Shown piece by piece: positions 45,984 to 57,407 of a stretch of DNA of 64,000 bases. Within the stretch, counting starts at the first letter, position 1. Every line of letters begins with the position of its first letter. The notes beneath the pieces were generated by a model. It was not told the origin of the DNA. It saw only the letters and a list, made by a program, of their open reading frames with translations, and did no database searches. The DNA is from Tomocerus qinae (lineage: Eukaryota > Arthropoda > Collembola > Entomobryomorpha > Tomoceridae), in contig CM034546.1 of the NCBI GenBank assembly GCA_020055645.1, positions 56,048,001 to 56,112,000 on the forward strand, given 5' to 3'. The translations under genes were made by a program, and so were the position numbers.

Positions 45984-47488
45984 TATTACTTAATACCATG
46001 TATTTGACGTTCTTGACAAATAGACTGACAAACTGTAATATTATTAAAGTAAATGAGGCAAGGACTGTGTATTCTATCCCCTTCCCTGAATTAGAAAATC
46101 AAAGTATTTTAATTTACTGACGTTAACACTTTTGATAAACTGAGGCTTTCATCAAATAAAACTGAGAATTAAGATAGGCGTATTGTCATGGCAACCGCCA
46201 ACTAGAATTTTAATACAAAAGTTCAGAATCGTGCATGGAAGTTATTTCAGCTACTATATAGGAGAGGAAAGACAATTTAACACAGTTCGTTCACTGTAAT
46301 AGACACCAGACCAAAAATATAAATTTTTCCCTCTATGAATTAAATACCATTTCTACGTGTATGTATCCCGAAAACCCGCCAACCATATCTATAAAAATGT
46401 AATTATCTGACCATGTTATGTTAATTAACATCTCAGTGTGTTTTTGTACTTAAGGATAACCATTTACGAATAGACTGTTTAATATAATATACCGAGAAGT
46501 ATCATAAATATTATTGTAATTATGCGGTATTGTAATAACACAGAATATTTTAGAAAATAGTTTATACGAGGCTGTAGTATACGATCTTACAAGTTACAAC
46601 CCATTGAGTATATTATATCTCATTGAACATTTAAGTATTTCATACGTTTTACAAGTTGCTGTAAAATGCAGGGATATGTAGGTCACAAGGCCGTATAATA
46701 AAAAACTATATCCTAAAATGAATATATTTAAGAATCGTTGTATTCAATGATCCTTACTAAACTAAAGTCATAGTTGAATAAACATTACGTATGAAATCTA
46801 TTGACTGTATCCAGTCTGCCATAGTGAAACATTATTATTGGAATCGTTAAATATTGATACTGGTTCCAATCATATTTGATTAAGGTGCAGACGCTGTTTA
46901 CAAGCATGTCATCCATAGCAGTATAAAGATTAAAACATCAGATGTAAAAATACTTTTATTATAAGAGATGCTACTTACTGTTACTTTTTAGCGTTCGGGT
47001 TTCACTCTGTTAATATTTCTGCAAAAGCTAACGCGACATGGATTGTACCATTTATACCACTGTATGAGTAAATGGAGTCTTATGAAATTGTTGTGAAGAA
47101 GATAAGACTGAATGTAAATATCAGATAAACTGATAAATAGACATAGATAATTCCGTTGTTAACAAAAGCAAATGCAATGCTTTATCTCATACATGATTCA
47201 TGATGTATTTGTATTATAATATGATATATTATGTCATTCGAGATAAATTATCTAGGCACAGATATATGTTTTACCTATATGCAGTATAAATCAGCCATTA
47301 CAAAAGTACATAATATTCTACGAGACAATAATATTTTGTCCTACTGGCAAAGCAACATTCTTTGTCATCGTTCAATGGTTGAGATTTTCGTTCTCTAGTA
47401 ATTCAGCAGAAACTGGGTGATCCGAATCGGCAGTGTCACTAAACAGTATTATAGTCAAGATTATTTTCGTTTCCAAAAATAGCGAAAA
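45984..47488. other. Region between the Pao/BEL element and arrestin copy 2
   Basis: About 1.5 kb that includes the displaced downstream flank of arrestin copy 1 and the upstream region of copy 2. From about 46560 onwards it resembles the region upstream of copy 3 (55740 onwards), e.g. TTTTACAAGTTGCTGTAAA versus TTTTGCAAGTTGCTTTAAA. Just before the ATG both copies share CGGCAGT-TCACTAAACA. No other gene was recognised. Confidence 0.6.
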
Positions 47489-49649
47489 ATGACCATAAAT
47501 CAATTTTACATTGAACTGGATAATCCTATTCGCTCCTTCTTTCCAGGTCAATCTGTGTCTGGAAGACTGATTGTTGAATCAGTATTAGATTCAAGGATTG
47601 AAGGTTAGAGAATATTATAATCTTTCGGTAAATTTTAAAAGGAAATCTAAAGCTAATTTTTATTTTCGTGTCAATTAGGTATCACAGTAGTCTTTGCCGG
47701 AAAAGCAGATGTTCGCTGGACAGAAAGACGCAGCGTTTCTACTGGCAGAGGTAAAAATACAACAACCGTGACACAAGTCTACACATCCAATGAAGAATAT
47801 TTTAACTGCCAAATCAATATTGCAGGTATGCCTATAAATATATTTCATTTTAATATAATTTTTTTAAAATTCAATATAATAAATAATAATAAACAATTTT
47901 AACATCAGATAGCCTATTTACATTTTATGCATCAATTATTGATCTTGACTGGTTGCAGACCATAAAATTTAAAAATAAACAATAATTTTGTAGGTGGCCA
48001 CGAAGCCATTCCGAATGGTCGCCATGCATTTCCATTCCAGTTTACACTTCCATCTGAATTACCTACCTCCTTCAATGGAATACATGGAAAGATTTATTAC
48101 TATGTTGAAGCTATACTAAAACGATCGTGGAAACTTGATCGTAAAGCAATGGTACCATTTACTGTGAACACAATTGTAGATTTGAATAGACATGAACAAG
48201 TGCCAGTAGAACTCAGAAAGCAAAAAAGTATCTGCTGCTTTTGTTGCCGAAGTGGTCCAGTTGGATATGTCCTCAAAATGGGAAGACAGGGCTACGTCCC
48301 TGGCGAATATATTGACATTGAATCTGAGATATTTAATCAAAGCACAAGAAAAGTTAATCATATTGAACTCACACTTTGTCAGGTAGGTACCAATAGATAA
48401 ATTTACTTATATTTTCACAAAAATATGTTTTAAAACGAGAGGCATTAAAAATGCCTATCAGCCGATATCAATTCACAAGCCTTATGTTCGAAGAAATTAG
48501 ACTATCTCCTTTTCTATTTTAAGGAAAGCATTTGAGCATAAATTTTTCCAATCAATAAAGACTGATAAATGCCAATTCTTTCAGGAACCTTCTCAAATTT
48601 AAATCAAACTAAAATTAAGGTTGTTATCACCACTTAGTCTGGAATAGTCTCCAATTCTTAACTAAATGACATTCTAATATATGAAGAACTATTGCTGTTT
48701 GAGTATATAGACAACTACCTATCGAGCCACAACAAAATCCAGGTCAGATACTAAATTGTTATGCATAGCAAGAGGACCGTGTGTTGAAAGAGGACAGAGT
48801 GAAGCATGGGTTGGGAAAGTATTACAGATACCGCCCGTGCCACCTTCAACTATGGGGAAATGCCAAATAATTGATATCCAATATTCGTTAATGGTAAATT
48901 AAAACTGGGTCAAAAAACAGTCAAAACATATTATATTACCTGTACAATTGTTGAAATAATATTTTCTGATTCATAAAGGTTGAGGTTGACCTATCTGGCC
49001 CTGCTTTAAATTTAAAAGGGGACACAAGATTGATCATTGGGACGATTCCTCTGAGGACAACTTTCTCCGGATTTCAATCTCAAGCATATGAAAATCAAAT
49101 GCAAGGAAAATCTAATTTCAATGGCCAATATCCTAGTAGCAATTCCCAGCCACCAACTATGAATAAAACAGCAACTGTTGGTTATCCACTTCCCTTTGCC
49201 CCTGGTTTTGAAGACTATCCTGATTTACGTAAGCCAATATTAAATCACTATTATTACTGGAATATTGTTTAAGAATGTCCCGTTTACAAGCATCCCGCAT
49301 TTAGTCAAATTTTGTGAGACTTCAACATCCACAGTGCATGACAAGTTGTTTATTGGGGGCACAAGACATTTCATAGTTTCTGTCTATGTAGCTGATCACA
49401 TAAAAAAGTGTCTCCAGCACTTTCCGCTACAATCTCACAAACTTTGTGCGGTGCTTTAATATGAAGCATTTTGTTTCTATTTAATATGTAAGCTGAAATC
49501 ACCTCGTATCTTGTAATTTGTAAAACATTTCAGCACCGCCGACCTATGCTGAGGCTATAGCTGGTCAGACTACAGGGGCTTCTGATGTAAACATTGAAGG
49601 TCAGGAAAATGTGGCCTTTAGTGAAGAAAATTCCACGGCAATGGCTTAA
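47489..49649 (+). CDS. Alpha-arrestin (ARRDC-like), copy 2, with shortened tail
   Basis: Exons 47489-47603, 47679-47825, 47994-48382, 48711-48893, 48979-49228 and 49534-49649 join in phase to 399 aa. Intron positions and phases match copies 1 and 3 exactly. The arrestin C-domain start GYVPGEYIDI and LIIGTIPLRT are conserved. The first PPxY of copy 1 is here PPTM, leaving one motif, PPTY at 363-366. A TAA replaces the conserved Tyr codon (TAC in both other copies) at 49647-49649, so the tail YEPKY...YGWTNP is lost even though it is still readable in the DNA after the stop. The gene otherwise looks functional. AATAAA follows at 49738. Confidence 0.9.
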
Positions 49650-51403
49650 GAGCCAAAATACATCACTTATGGATGGACGAATCCATAAACGACATCCGAA
49701 TCAACAGTATTTGTTATGAATTAAAATTGCAATTTTTAATAAATTAAATACCAATTATATTATACTCATACAACACTAAAACAGTTATTGTCGTTATTAA
49801 GCAGAGCCAACTTGAATTTTAAAGAAGTATAATATCCGGTTTGACTGGACTTCCCGACCCGGTAGACTATTGCTTACATTTAAAATGCTGTGTCCGGCTC
49901 GGTCCCATGGAAATGTTAAGTGACAGTGACGTCATAGTTAAAACATAATTTTCAGCCATGGAAACAACTTTTGACATGGGGAACAAATAACACGAGTGGT
50001 GATTGAATATTTTTGCCCTGAAATATTGAAATAGTGTGTTAAAAGGCCTTAACTAATGTCATTTTAATGATATAATATAATTATAATCTAATAACGGGAC
50101 CTGTAAGTAATGATACAGATGAGTTTCCTTTTGGCTAAAAATATAAGCTATTTCAAGTTACAGTTGCAGATTACACACCAAAAATGTTCCATGTTGTCTC
50201 ATTGTTATCCAAACTGACCGTCCTCTCAGAGCCTGCCATGCCGTCCTCTCAAAACCTAGGCTATGAGAGAACCCTCTCGTAGCCTAGGCTGTCACGGTGA
50301 AACCCCATGTCCTCTCATGGCCTACGACATATATACACTACCATATCAGGACGGAATCAGAAATACTTTGTACACTTGTACATACATGAAGTCATAATGC
50401 GGTATTTGTTGTCGGTATTGTTCCGCATTATGGTTAGAAGGTAGTATTAGGTAGCTACCTAATACCTATCGGTAGGTCTAGCGAAGATAAATTATGTTTA
50501 TACGTGCTGTGTCAAGGAGTGTGGTAGTTCTTGGAAAATGCATTAATTTAAATGTATGTAAGCATGCATGTGTTTTAAATCTTAGGTTGAATTGTATTAG
50601 TGATTAGTGATACATGCACCATAGAGAATTCCAATACCTATTTTATTTATCTGTGCACAGCACAGATAAAATATTATTTATGTATGACTGTATGACAACA
50701 AAAACTTTAAAACTGTTAGTAAGCTTGATATGGTCAGTAGTCAGTGGCCATTAGTCAAAGATTCAATCCTATAAAATGCTAGAAAAGTGTGATGTTCGCT
50801 ATAGATGGGCCTCGCTCCACCTCCAGGCTATACATACCAGCAAGCTGGGCTCAGCAATAGTAAACACTTCCACATGTCAGTGGTTCAGCCCATCTTTGGT
50901 CCTGTTTAGGTGTAAGCCGGCAGAAGTGTTCATGCTATCATATGCTACTGTTGCGCTCGCATTTTAAAAATAGCATTTCATTCGTTTCTACTTCCAACAT
51001 GTCAATACCTACTACTTCGTCAAATACTCTAAAATATTGGTAACTCAAGTGTCTGCCCATACAAAATATTTTGCCTAATTTGCAGTTTCCTCAAAATCAG
51101 CAAGGTAAGGCTATTTTATTGTCTATTCAGTTATAAAACTGTACAAGTTAGTAGTTTTATGAAAATACGTCATACACCATGCGAAGAAAATGTATTTGCA
51201 ATTTCTGACTTTCAGTTTCAGACGAAAAAGAAAAGTTGCGTGTTAAGCGTATTACAACCTTGCCGGAATCTAATACAGAAAAGGAGCCCCTGTGATTGCC
51301 ATTGCATAGAGTAGCTAACATCCAGTTGACAACCTGGCAGAAAATGGACAGCTCGGTAAGTTTTTATATACATAATAATTTTACCCCGATTACCAATAAA
51401 ATT
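49650..51403. other. Intergenic region after arrestin copy 2
   Basis: About 1.75 kb starting with the 3' UTR of arrestin copy 2. It contains a strong hairpin at 50255-50288 and a GC-richer stretch around 50200-50330 with repeated CGTCCTCTCA motifs. No coding exon was recognised. Confidence 0.55.
50255..50288. repeat. Hairpin with CCTAGGCTA-GAGAG arms
   Basis: CCTAGGCTATGAGAG pairs with CTCTCGTAGCCTAGG (14 of 15 positions) around a 4-base loop. It lies among several CCTCTCA/TGAGAGG repeats between 50221 and 50330. Confidence 0.7.
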
Positions 51404-51411
51404 GTACCAAT

Positions 51412-51574
51412 CAGGAACGTATCCAGATATTTGGTCAAGGGGGGGTGCAACCACAAAAAACAGAAGACATTCATTTTTTGCACTTTTTGGCATTTTTTGG
51501 AAAAAATCCTCTTTTTCTCAGATTTCTCAGAATCCTCAGGTCCCCCCCCCCCACCCCTACTGGATACGTGCTTG
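51412..51574. mobile_element. 163-bp hAT-type MITE
   Basis: Ends CAGGAACGTATCCAG and CTGGATACGTGCTTG are inverted repeats (13 of 15). Perfect 8-bp target duplications GTACCAAT flank it at 51404-51411 and 51575-51582. Inner subterminal G-runs and C-runs (near 51440 and 51542-51557) extend the pairing. Eight-base duplications and CAGG ends point to the hAT superfamily. Confidence 0.88.
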
Positions 51575-52301
51575 GTACCAATAACATTGCTACGTGTGAC
51601 ATTTGTCACACATAGCAGTTATTGCTCCCTTACATAACAGTCGTTCCAAAAACTTTTAAAATCTATCGGCCAGTTTGACAGGGAACCGGATGTCATAGAC
51701 CCTTGGGATTTTTTGTAATTGTCACAAATGCGTTTTTTGCTTATATTTTTAAATTGAAGTTATTTGACATTCATTTAAGACAGGAAAACAATTTTACAAA
51801 CAAAAATTGTCGTACTTTTCCACGTCTATACATGACTTAGTCTGCCTAACAACTATACTGCATAATACACTATGCAGACCTATATTAGCAATCTTTCTGT
51901 CCAGCACATATACTAATGTCATGCTCACCAAATGACTGACATGTGACCGTAAGCTGGCCAATGTCAATGTCTAAATCGGCAGTCGTTTGGCAGACTATGT
52001 TATGTTGTACTGTTGATTTTACATGTTATGTAAGGAAGGGTTAACTGTGTCTGGATTTGTGATTGTATTTAAAAATTTAATATTCATTACAATAAATATA
52101 TGTATAACCAAATGCAATAATTAAGCACTATTGACTATTAGGAGGAGATTCTTTCTTGGCTACATACAACAACAATTGGGAACAGGATGGATTTTATCAG
52201 AAAGATTTTCCATTGCGTTCCTCTGAATGAAATGAAAAAGATGAAGAATTTGAGACTCGGCCTTAAAAAGGAAGAAAGGCACTGCAGGTTATCCTAAGGA
52301 G

Positions 52302-53089
52302 TTGAAGGTGCAGGCTACAGTGCCTGAGGAGTCTGGAGCCTCAGAAAAACCCGCGCCCTTGCATGAGGAGCCAGCGTTTTCTGAGAACCTGGACAACTCA
52401 GGTACTGAAACTACGGCTGAAGGATGGTGGACTGCTTACAATACTGAAAATATAATTTCTATCGATTGTGAAATGGTAACTCCTGTCGAAGATTCATCGA
52501 AGATGAAAATTGCTACTGTAGCCATTGCCAACATTAAGAAAGAAATAATTTTTGTATTTAGATTAGTTATTTGCTCTATTATACATATACATTGATAAAT
52601 TAATAATAACTAAAACTGTTAATTTTATTGATTTCATTTCAGGCAACAGTAAATAGCTTTGTAGTAAATCCATTCACAAAAGCCGTGAAAGGTTTTACCC
52701 CGACATCTTTATTGCATGGAGAAAATTTTGAGACTGTTATTAAAAAAGTGAGGGAAACATTGGAAGACAAACTCATCACAGGTTTTCTGTGCATGGATTT
52801 GGACATTTGTGAGTATGATGTTTTTGAATTGTCGAACCATTTTAAAACGTTTTATGGACAATATACCAAATAAGGTGAAAAGGTTTTACAATCTATAAAT
52901 CTGCGTTCTGTGTACTATCATTATACTGGCATCAACATACAAGACGGCATTCATTCTGCAAATAAAGATGCTATGGCTACAATGGATCTATTCATTATGT
53001 ATATGAATAACATTAAACGTACAAATAAAATGATCCCTGGAAGTGCAAGAGTCTTTACTCGAAATGTGGTATTTAAAGAGGTGTTGTAA
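52302..53089 (+). pseudogene. REXO4-like DEDDh exonuclease, probable pseudogene
   Basis: Two exon-like blocks, 52302-52553 and 52643-53089, are joined by a 89-bp intron with GT/AG borders in phase. The first carries IISIDCEMV, the exonuclease motif I (DxE) of the REXO4/ISG20 group of 3'-5' exonucleases. The second has NPFTKAVKGFTPTSLLHG and, near its end, GIHSANKDAMATMDLF, which matches the motif III region (HS..DA.ATM.L). A TAA at 52871-52873 interrupts the frame between motif II and III and the frame reopens beyond it up to 53087. The region of motif II (usually GH..x.D) reads GFLCMDLD and lacks the usual His. The gene start is unclear. Most likely a decayed copy. Confidence 0.65.
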
Positions 53090-53099
53090 TATCTATTAT

Positions 53100-53420
53100 T
53101 GGTGTGGTCCAAGTGATTGGGTGAGTGGAGGGTAAGCCTTTAAAGGCTTTATGTCATAAAACAACAAGTAGTCAATCTGTGTCGCAAATAATTAATGTGG
53201 TCTAATTGATCATTGGACGAGTGGACGCTGGCTTTTAATGACGTGCAATCACAACTAATGTGTATTCAATTGGAGTGGTCTAAGTTATCGGGTGAGTGGA
53301 GGATAAGCCTTTAAAGGCTTTCGATCATAAACATGTAATCAAACTACAGCCTTAATCATTGTTGTGGTCCAAGTGATTGGATAAGTGGAGGGTATAAGCC
53401 TGTAAGGCTTTCGGTCACTA
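53100..53420. repeat. Degenerate tandem repeat, about 80-100 bp units, with internal palindrome
   Basis: Four units begin at about 53103, 53198, 53275 and 53363 with GTGGTC(C/T)AA, then GTGAGTGGAGG and TAAGCCTTTAAAGGCTT. The last is a 16-bp palindrome (AAGCCTTTAAAGGCTT) that is perfect in units 1 and 3. The array follows the exonuclease pseudogene directly. Confidence 0.75.
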
Positions 53421-54038
53421 TTCCCAGTCAAGTAAATAACATTAAGGGAGAATGCACCTAAAAAATACATTTTTACCGATTTTACTGATTACTAGCCCCC
53501 GCTGGGGGCTTAACCATCTGGTAAAAATAATAAATGTCCACGGGTGATTTGGGGGACTTATTATTGTTAATATATATTCCTTCAACAATTTTTCTACAGA
53601 GTTATCTGATGTAGTAAAACTTGAATTTCGCATACAACCAAACAATATATCAGAATCTTGTGTGGCATTTAAGCCCATTAGAAATTCTAGTCATTCTATT
53701 CTACTATTTTGTAATTAATGCATCTAGTTGGCATTATTGGTTCTCTTTTTAATTCAGTGGAACATCACAAATCATTTTACACACTATTTCACAATATAAT
53801 ACAAGTTTTTATTTAGTAATTGTAATATACGGTACATATAAAAGTGATACAGATTCTATAACATTAAAACTCGGTGCAAAAATAAATACGGATTGCAAAA
53901 GGTCAATTAATGAATTGGGGATGGGAGTTCTTCCTCTACAATTGATACTTGTATGACAATTACATTTAGGTATTCATCTCACTTTTATTCCCACCGTTCC
54001 TCTCAACTTAAACTTCAAAATGAAACATTAATAGATTA
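53421..54038. other. Region between tandem repeat and lectin gene
   Basis: About 600 bp with the lectin 3' UTR at its right end (AATAAA on the minus strand at 53984-53989). Nothing else was recognised. Confidence 0.55.
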
Positions 54039-54972
54039 TCAAGCTAAATGTCTGGGCTCTAGATCTGGTAGGAGGGCAGGCAATGAACTACTATCACAGT
54101 CAACAACAAGTTTTTTGCACAAATGAAAGGCAACACTCGTACAAGAAGTATCTCTAAGGTTATATTTTGTGTAAAGGTTGGGCCAGAAACACAGTACCAG
54201 GCAATTTTGTTTCCCGTCCTCATCATCGGGCTCCCCTGGTTCAAAATATAAATTAGAAATTGGTTTTCCATTTGCCATCCAAGTATATATTCCGTCTTCG
54301 AAGGAATCCGACCCTGACGTCCAAACACAATCTGGTTCTCCTGTTCCTGATATTCCTGTGGACAGAAGTTATAAAAACATTGTCAATACGATACTTTATC
54401 TAAAATATCCACCGTACTTAAATACAGTAATTAAAATTTTCCACCTGAACGTTTAAGAAATCCATTTACAAAGCGGAATTCTCGTTGCGAGTCAATGGAA
54501 ATCAATTCAGCATTGTCCTCTTTACAAAGTTTGTATGCTTCGATCCATGTCACCTAATAATACAATTTTAATTCTTTAGAATATTTAAATTACGAAATTT
54601 TATTTATATTAGCAAATGTTACAAACTTACGATGTTTTCAAAGTAAACTGTGTAGATATGTTGATTAAAGGTAAAATTTTCTCCAGGTGTGCGAAATGTC
54701 TCCTCATATCTAAAGACAAATAAAGTTAAAATATTTACGCCACATTTCTACAACAACAAAATTTTCAATTTTTTAATTATAGTTAAATAAATTATAATAT
54801 GAAGTTATTTTACATATGAAAACCGTTTTTCTTTCAATAAATTAATTTACAATTCATATAATCTTACTTACACGTTTGCATTGACATCCGTATCGTTAAT
54901 TTCGCCGGAAATAAATTTGGAAAATGATAATATTATTGTAATAATGAAAGCCAATTTGTCAAAACTCCCCAT
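54039..54972 (-). CDS. Secreted C-type lectin-domain protein
   Basis: Four exons, 54872-54972, 54631-54709, 54445-54553 and 54039-54355, join in phase to 201 aa. Exon 1 is a signal peptide (MGSFDKLAFIITIILSF...). The C-type lectin fold follows: TWIEAYKLCKEDNAELISI (first conserved Cys and helix), TWMANGKPIS, the calcium-site loop FEPGEPDDED, then QNCLVL and TSCTSVAFHLCKK with the closing cysteines. The usual EPN/QPD triplet is not clear (GEPDDED instead), and the WND motif is replaced by YNLRD, so calcium-dependent sugar binding is doubtful. A short tail of about 25 residues follows the domain. Such lectins act in immunity or coagulation in arthropods; the role here is unknown. Confidence 0.85.
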
Positions 54973-56123
54973 TTCGAAAAATTAAAATTCTAACCCACTC
55001 TTATTTGCAAAGCAAGTACAAAAACCTGTCACTCCGTACAGTACAAGCAATCAATAATAATTCTGAAAATCACCTGAGTAATTTAAAAGCGCTGTGAAGC
55101 TTTAAACCATTTGTACAATGCACAGTAGGGACTATAAGTCGATAGTATAAAATAAGCCCTATACACTGCCTTATCTTAATTTACATGCCCTTCTTAGAAG
55201 CGTAGGGCGCCTGGTGGTATCTTCTTATAGTACAATCACCTAATACCCAAAGATGCCAAGGAATATATAATCTCCTTACTAAATATTTTATTTTTAAAAT
55301 TTGTAGAAATCGTTATATTTGGTTTTGCTAAGCCTTAAAGGATTAATCTAAAAATATTTTCTACCCTTCGATCGCAAATAACCGCATTTCTCTCTACCTT
55401 TAAGTACCATTTTAAGTAGCCTGAGCCTATTGGTAATACTAGCCGGTCACATGATCTAGGCCCTGTTATAATTCATATAGTTTGTGTATTCCGGTGCAAT
55501 ATTGCACGATGTGAAGAATGTATTTCAGACGCATAGATTTTTCTAATTGGTCTTTTCATGGTTTTTCATTTGGTGTGTTGGAAGTAAATAGAGGTTTTAC
55601 ATTTATAAATATAGGGACTTTTGTTTTAGAAAACTGTCCCTATCTCCAGACAGAGAAGAGGTACACTTGGCTTGTGTATTGTCTTGGCAATGTGGTGGCC
55701 AGGAGTATGTAAAGGATGGAGTACATTTTACATACATATACAATCTACGACTGGATCAGTCTAAAATTATATCTCATTAAGTATTTTAGTATTTTGTACG
55801 TTTTGCAAGTTGCTTTAAATATGCAGGAAGGAATATGAGGTACAGCCGTAAATTAAATAATAATATTTCAACAAAAGAATATACTTATCGTTTTATGCTG
55901 CAGATCCTAACCTAACTAGATTAATTTTTGAATAAAAATCGTTTGTAAACCTGGTGACTGTAACTAGTTTCATCTTCCAGTTCAATATTATGGGACTCGT
56001 TCGTTGTTAAATATTGGTAATCAAAGTTATCATTGTAATTCTGTTGTTATTACCTTAAGTTGAGGCGTGTGAGCGCTAATTATATACGGCATGGTATGCA
56101 TGTTAGTTTTATATGTGTGGAAG
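54973..56123. other. Intergenic region between lectin and arrestin copy 3
   Basis: About 1.15 kb upstream of the leftward lectin gene. It contains a copy of the TAGCCGGTCAC dispersed repeat (55437-55535) and, from about 55740, sequence homologous to the region upstream of arrestin copy 2. No gene was recognised. Confidence 0.55.
55437..55535. repeat. Dispersed repeat (TAGCCGGTCAC family), copy 3
   Basis: ACTAGCCGGTCACATGATC, GCAATATTGCACGATG and GAATGTATTTCAGACG occur in the same order and spacing as in the copy at 19302-19400. Confidence 0.65.
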
Positions 56124-56131
56124 GTTCTGTC

Positions 56132-57399
56132 CAGGGCCGGGGAATTGGGGGGGCAACCGGGGCGACGGCACCGGGCATCAAGTTGAGGGGGGCAGCAAAA
56201 TAAAAGAAAAATAATATTTTTTTGTTATGTGACCGACCTGTTAGCATTCCAAACAAACTATAATCTCAAAAGACCTGTTGTGTTTTTTAATATGCATTTT
56301 TATATTATTGTACCAAACAATAACCTCTTCTACAAATCCTAAAATTGATTTACTAGTAATAATCACATCAGAATATTTCTTCAAAATGAGTTTGAAACAT
56401 TAGATATTTTTGCGCATTAGTAATCTGCCAATCTTTACGCCTTTTAGTTAAATTCAAAATTTTCTTTTTTAGGTTTCTTGTTAAGTTTTTTGAATCAATT
56501 ATTGTTTTTTTCAAAATTTTCTTAAGCTCTGAGCATATATATATTTTAAAATTCCATTAATTAAAAAATGAAACAAAAACAAAGTAATTAGCATTGTACG
56601 ATTCCTAGTTCGAAAATAATAATCCTCAAAAGTGAGCACTGAGCACTTGGCTTGTAGTCCTCCCATTCATAACAAAATTAGTGATTTCATCTTCCTTCCA
56701 AGCCGTCTCCACCCAAATAGAGTCAATTCAAACTATCATCATCCACACTGTTCCAACCCCAGCTTCCCCAACACTAATCGTGTCAATCCAAATCGTCTCA
56801 AACTAAACAGTCTTGAACCAAACCGTCTTGACCCAAACCGTCTCAACCTAAACCGTCTCAACCCAAACCGTTTCAACCCAAACCGTCTCAACCCAAACTG
56901 TTTTAAGCCAAACCTTCTCAATCCGAACTGTTTCAAAGCAAACCGTCTCAATACAACCAGCATCTATTCCAGGGACGCATTGAGGTGTGCAAGTAACAAT
57001 AAATTCGAGTTCCGCGCGATTGTTTTCAATTTTTAGGCTATTTTAGATTCATTTTCGTCAAACAAATGCCAAAAATTTTCGCGCTACGCGCGAATATATA
57101 CATTTAAGGTATCTATATCAAATGTTAGCTCCCCTCCGAAACCCAATCCTATCCTGTAAACATTCTTGACGTACCCAAACCGTGTCAACACGAAAAGTCT
57201 CACCTAAATCTTATCAGTCTTATAGTATGAGCTTTAAATTTGGCTTTCTTTTACTTACCCTATAGCCTATTTTAGCATAATTATGTGGCACAATAAAAAT
57301 ATTTCCCCGTAATTAAATTCTGGAATGACTTTAAAGTTAGTATAAAGGGGGCATCAAAATAGCTTTTGCCCGGGCAGCATGAAAACTTCACCGGCCCTG
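56132..57399. mobile_element. 1268-bp non-autonomous hAT element with internal minisatellite
   Basis: Starts CAGGGCCGG and ends CCGGCCCTG (inverted). Flanked by the perfect 8-bp duplication GTTCTGTC (56124-56131 and 57400-57407). Subterminal GGCATCAA and CCCGGGC motifs recur at both ends. The CAGGGCCGG end is typical of hAT elements. No transposase frame was found; the middle carries a 15-bp tandem repeat. The related region upstream of arrestin copy 2 lacks it, so it inserted after that duplication. Confidence 0.88.
56755..56955. repeat. 15-bp minisatellite (AACCGTCTCAACCCA)
   Basis: About 13 degenerate units of AACCGTCTCAACCCA. The period of 15 keeps both strands open, producing repetitive Asn-Arg-Leu-Asn-Pro and Arg-Arg-Phe-Gly-Leu frames that are not real genes. 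Confidence 0.88.
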
Positions 57400-57407
57400 G
57401 TTCTGTC

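Noticed and set aside
50776-50967. 63-residue plus-strand frame in a GC-richer stretch with AGATGGGC / GCCCATCT inverted ends
   Set aside because: The inverted match is only 8 bases, no target duplication was found, and the peptide is not recognisable.
51296-51637. 113-residue open frame across the 163-bp MITE, with antisense partners
   Set aside because: It runs through the transposon and its C-run; no homology.
56632-57036. Asn-Arg-Leu-Asn-Pro repetitive open frame and its antisense partner
   Set aside because: Period-15 minisatellite inside a hAT element; frames stay open by periodicity, with no gene context.
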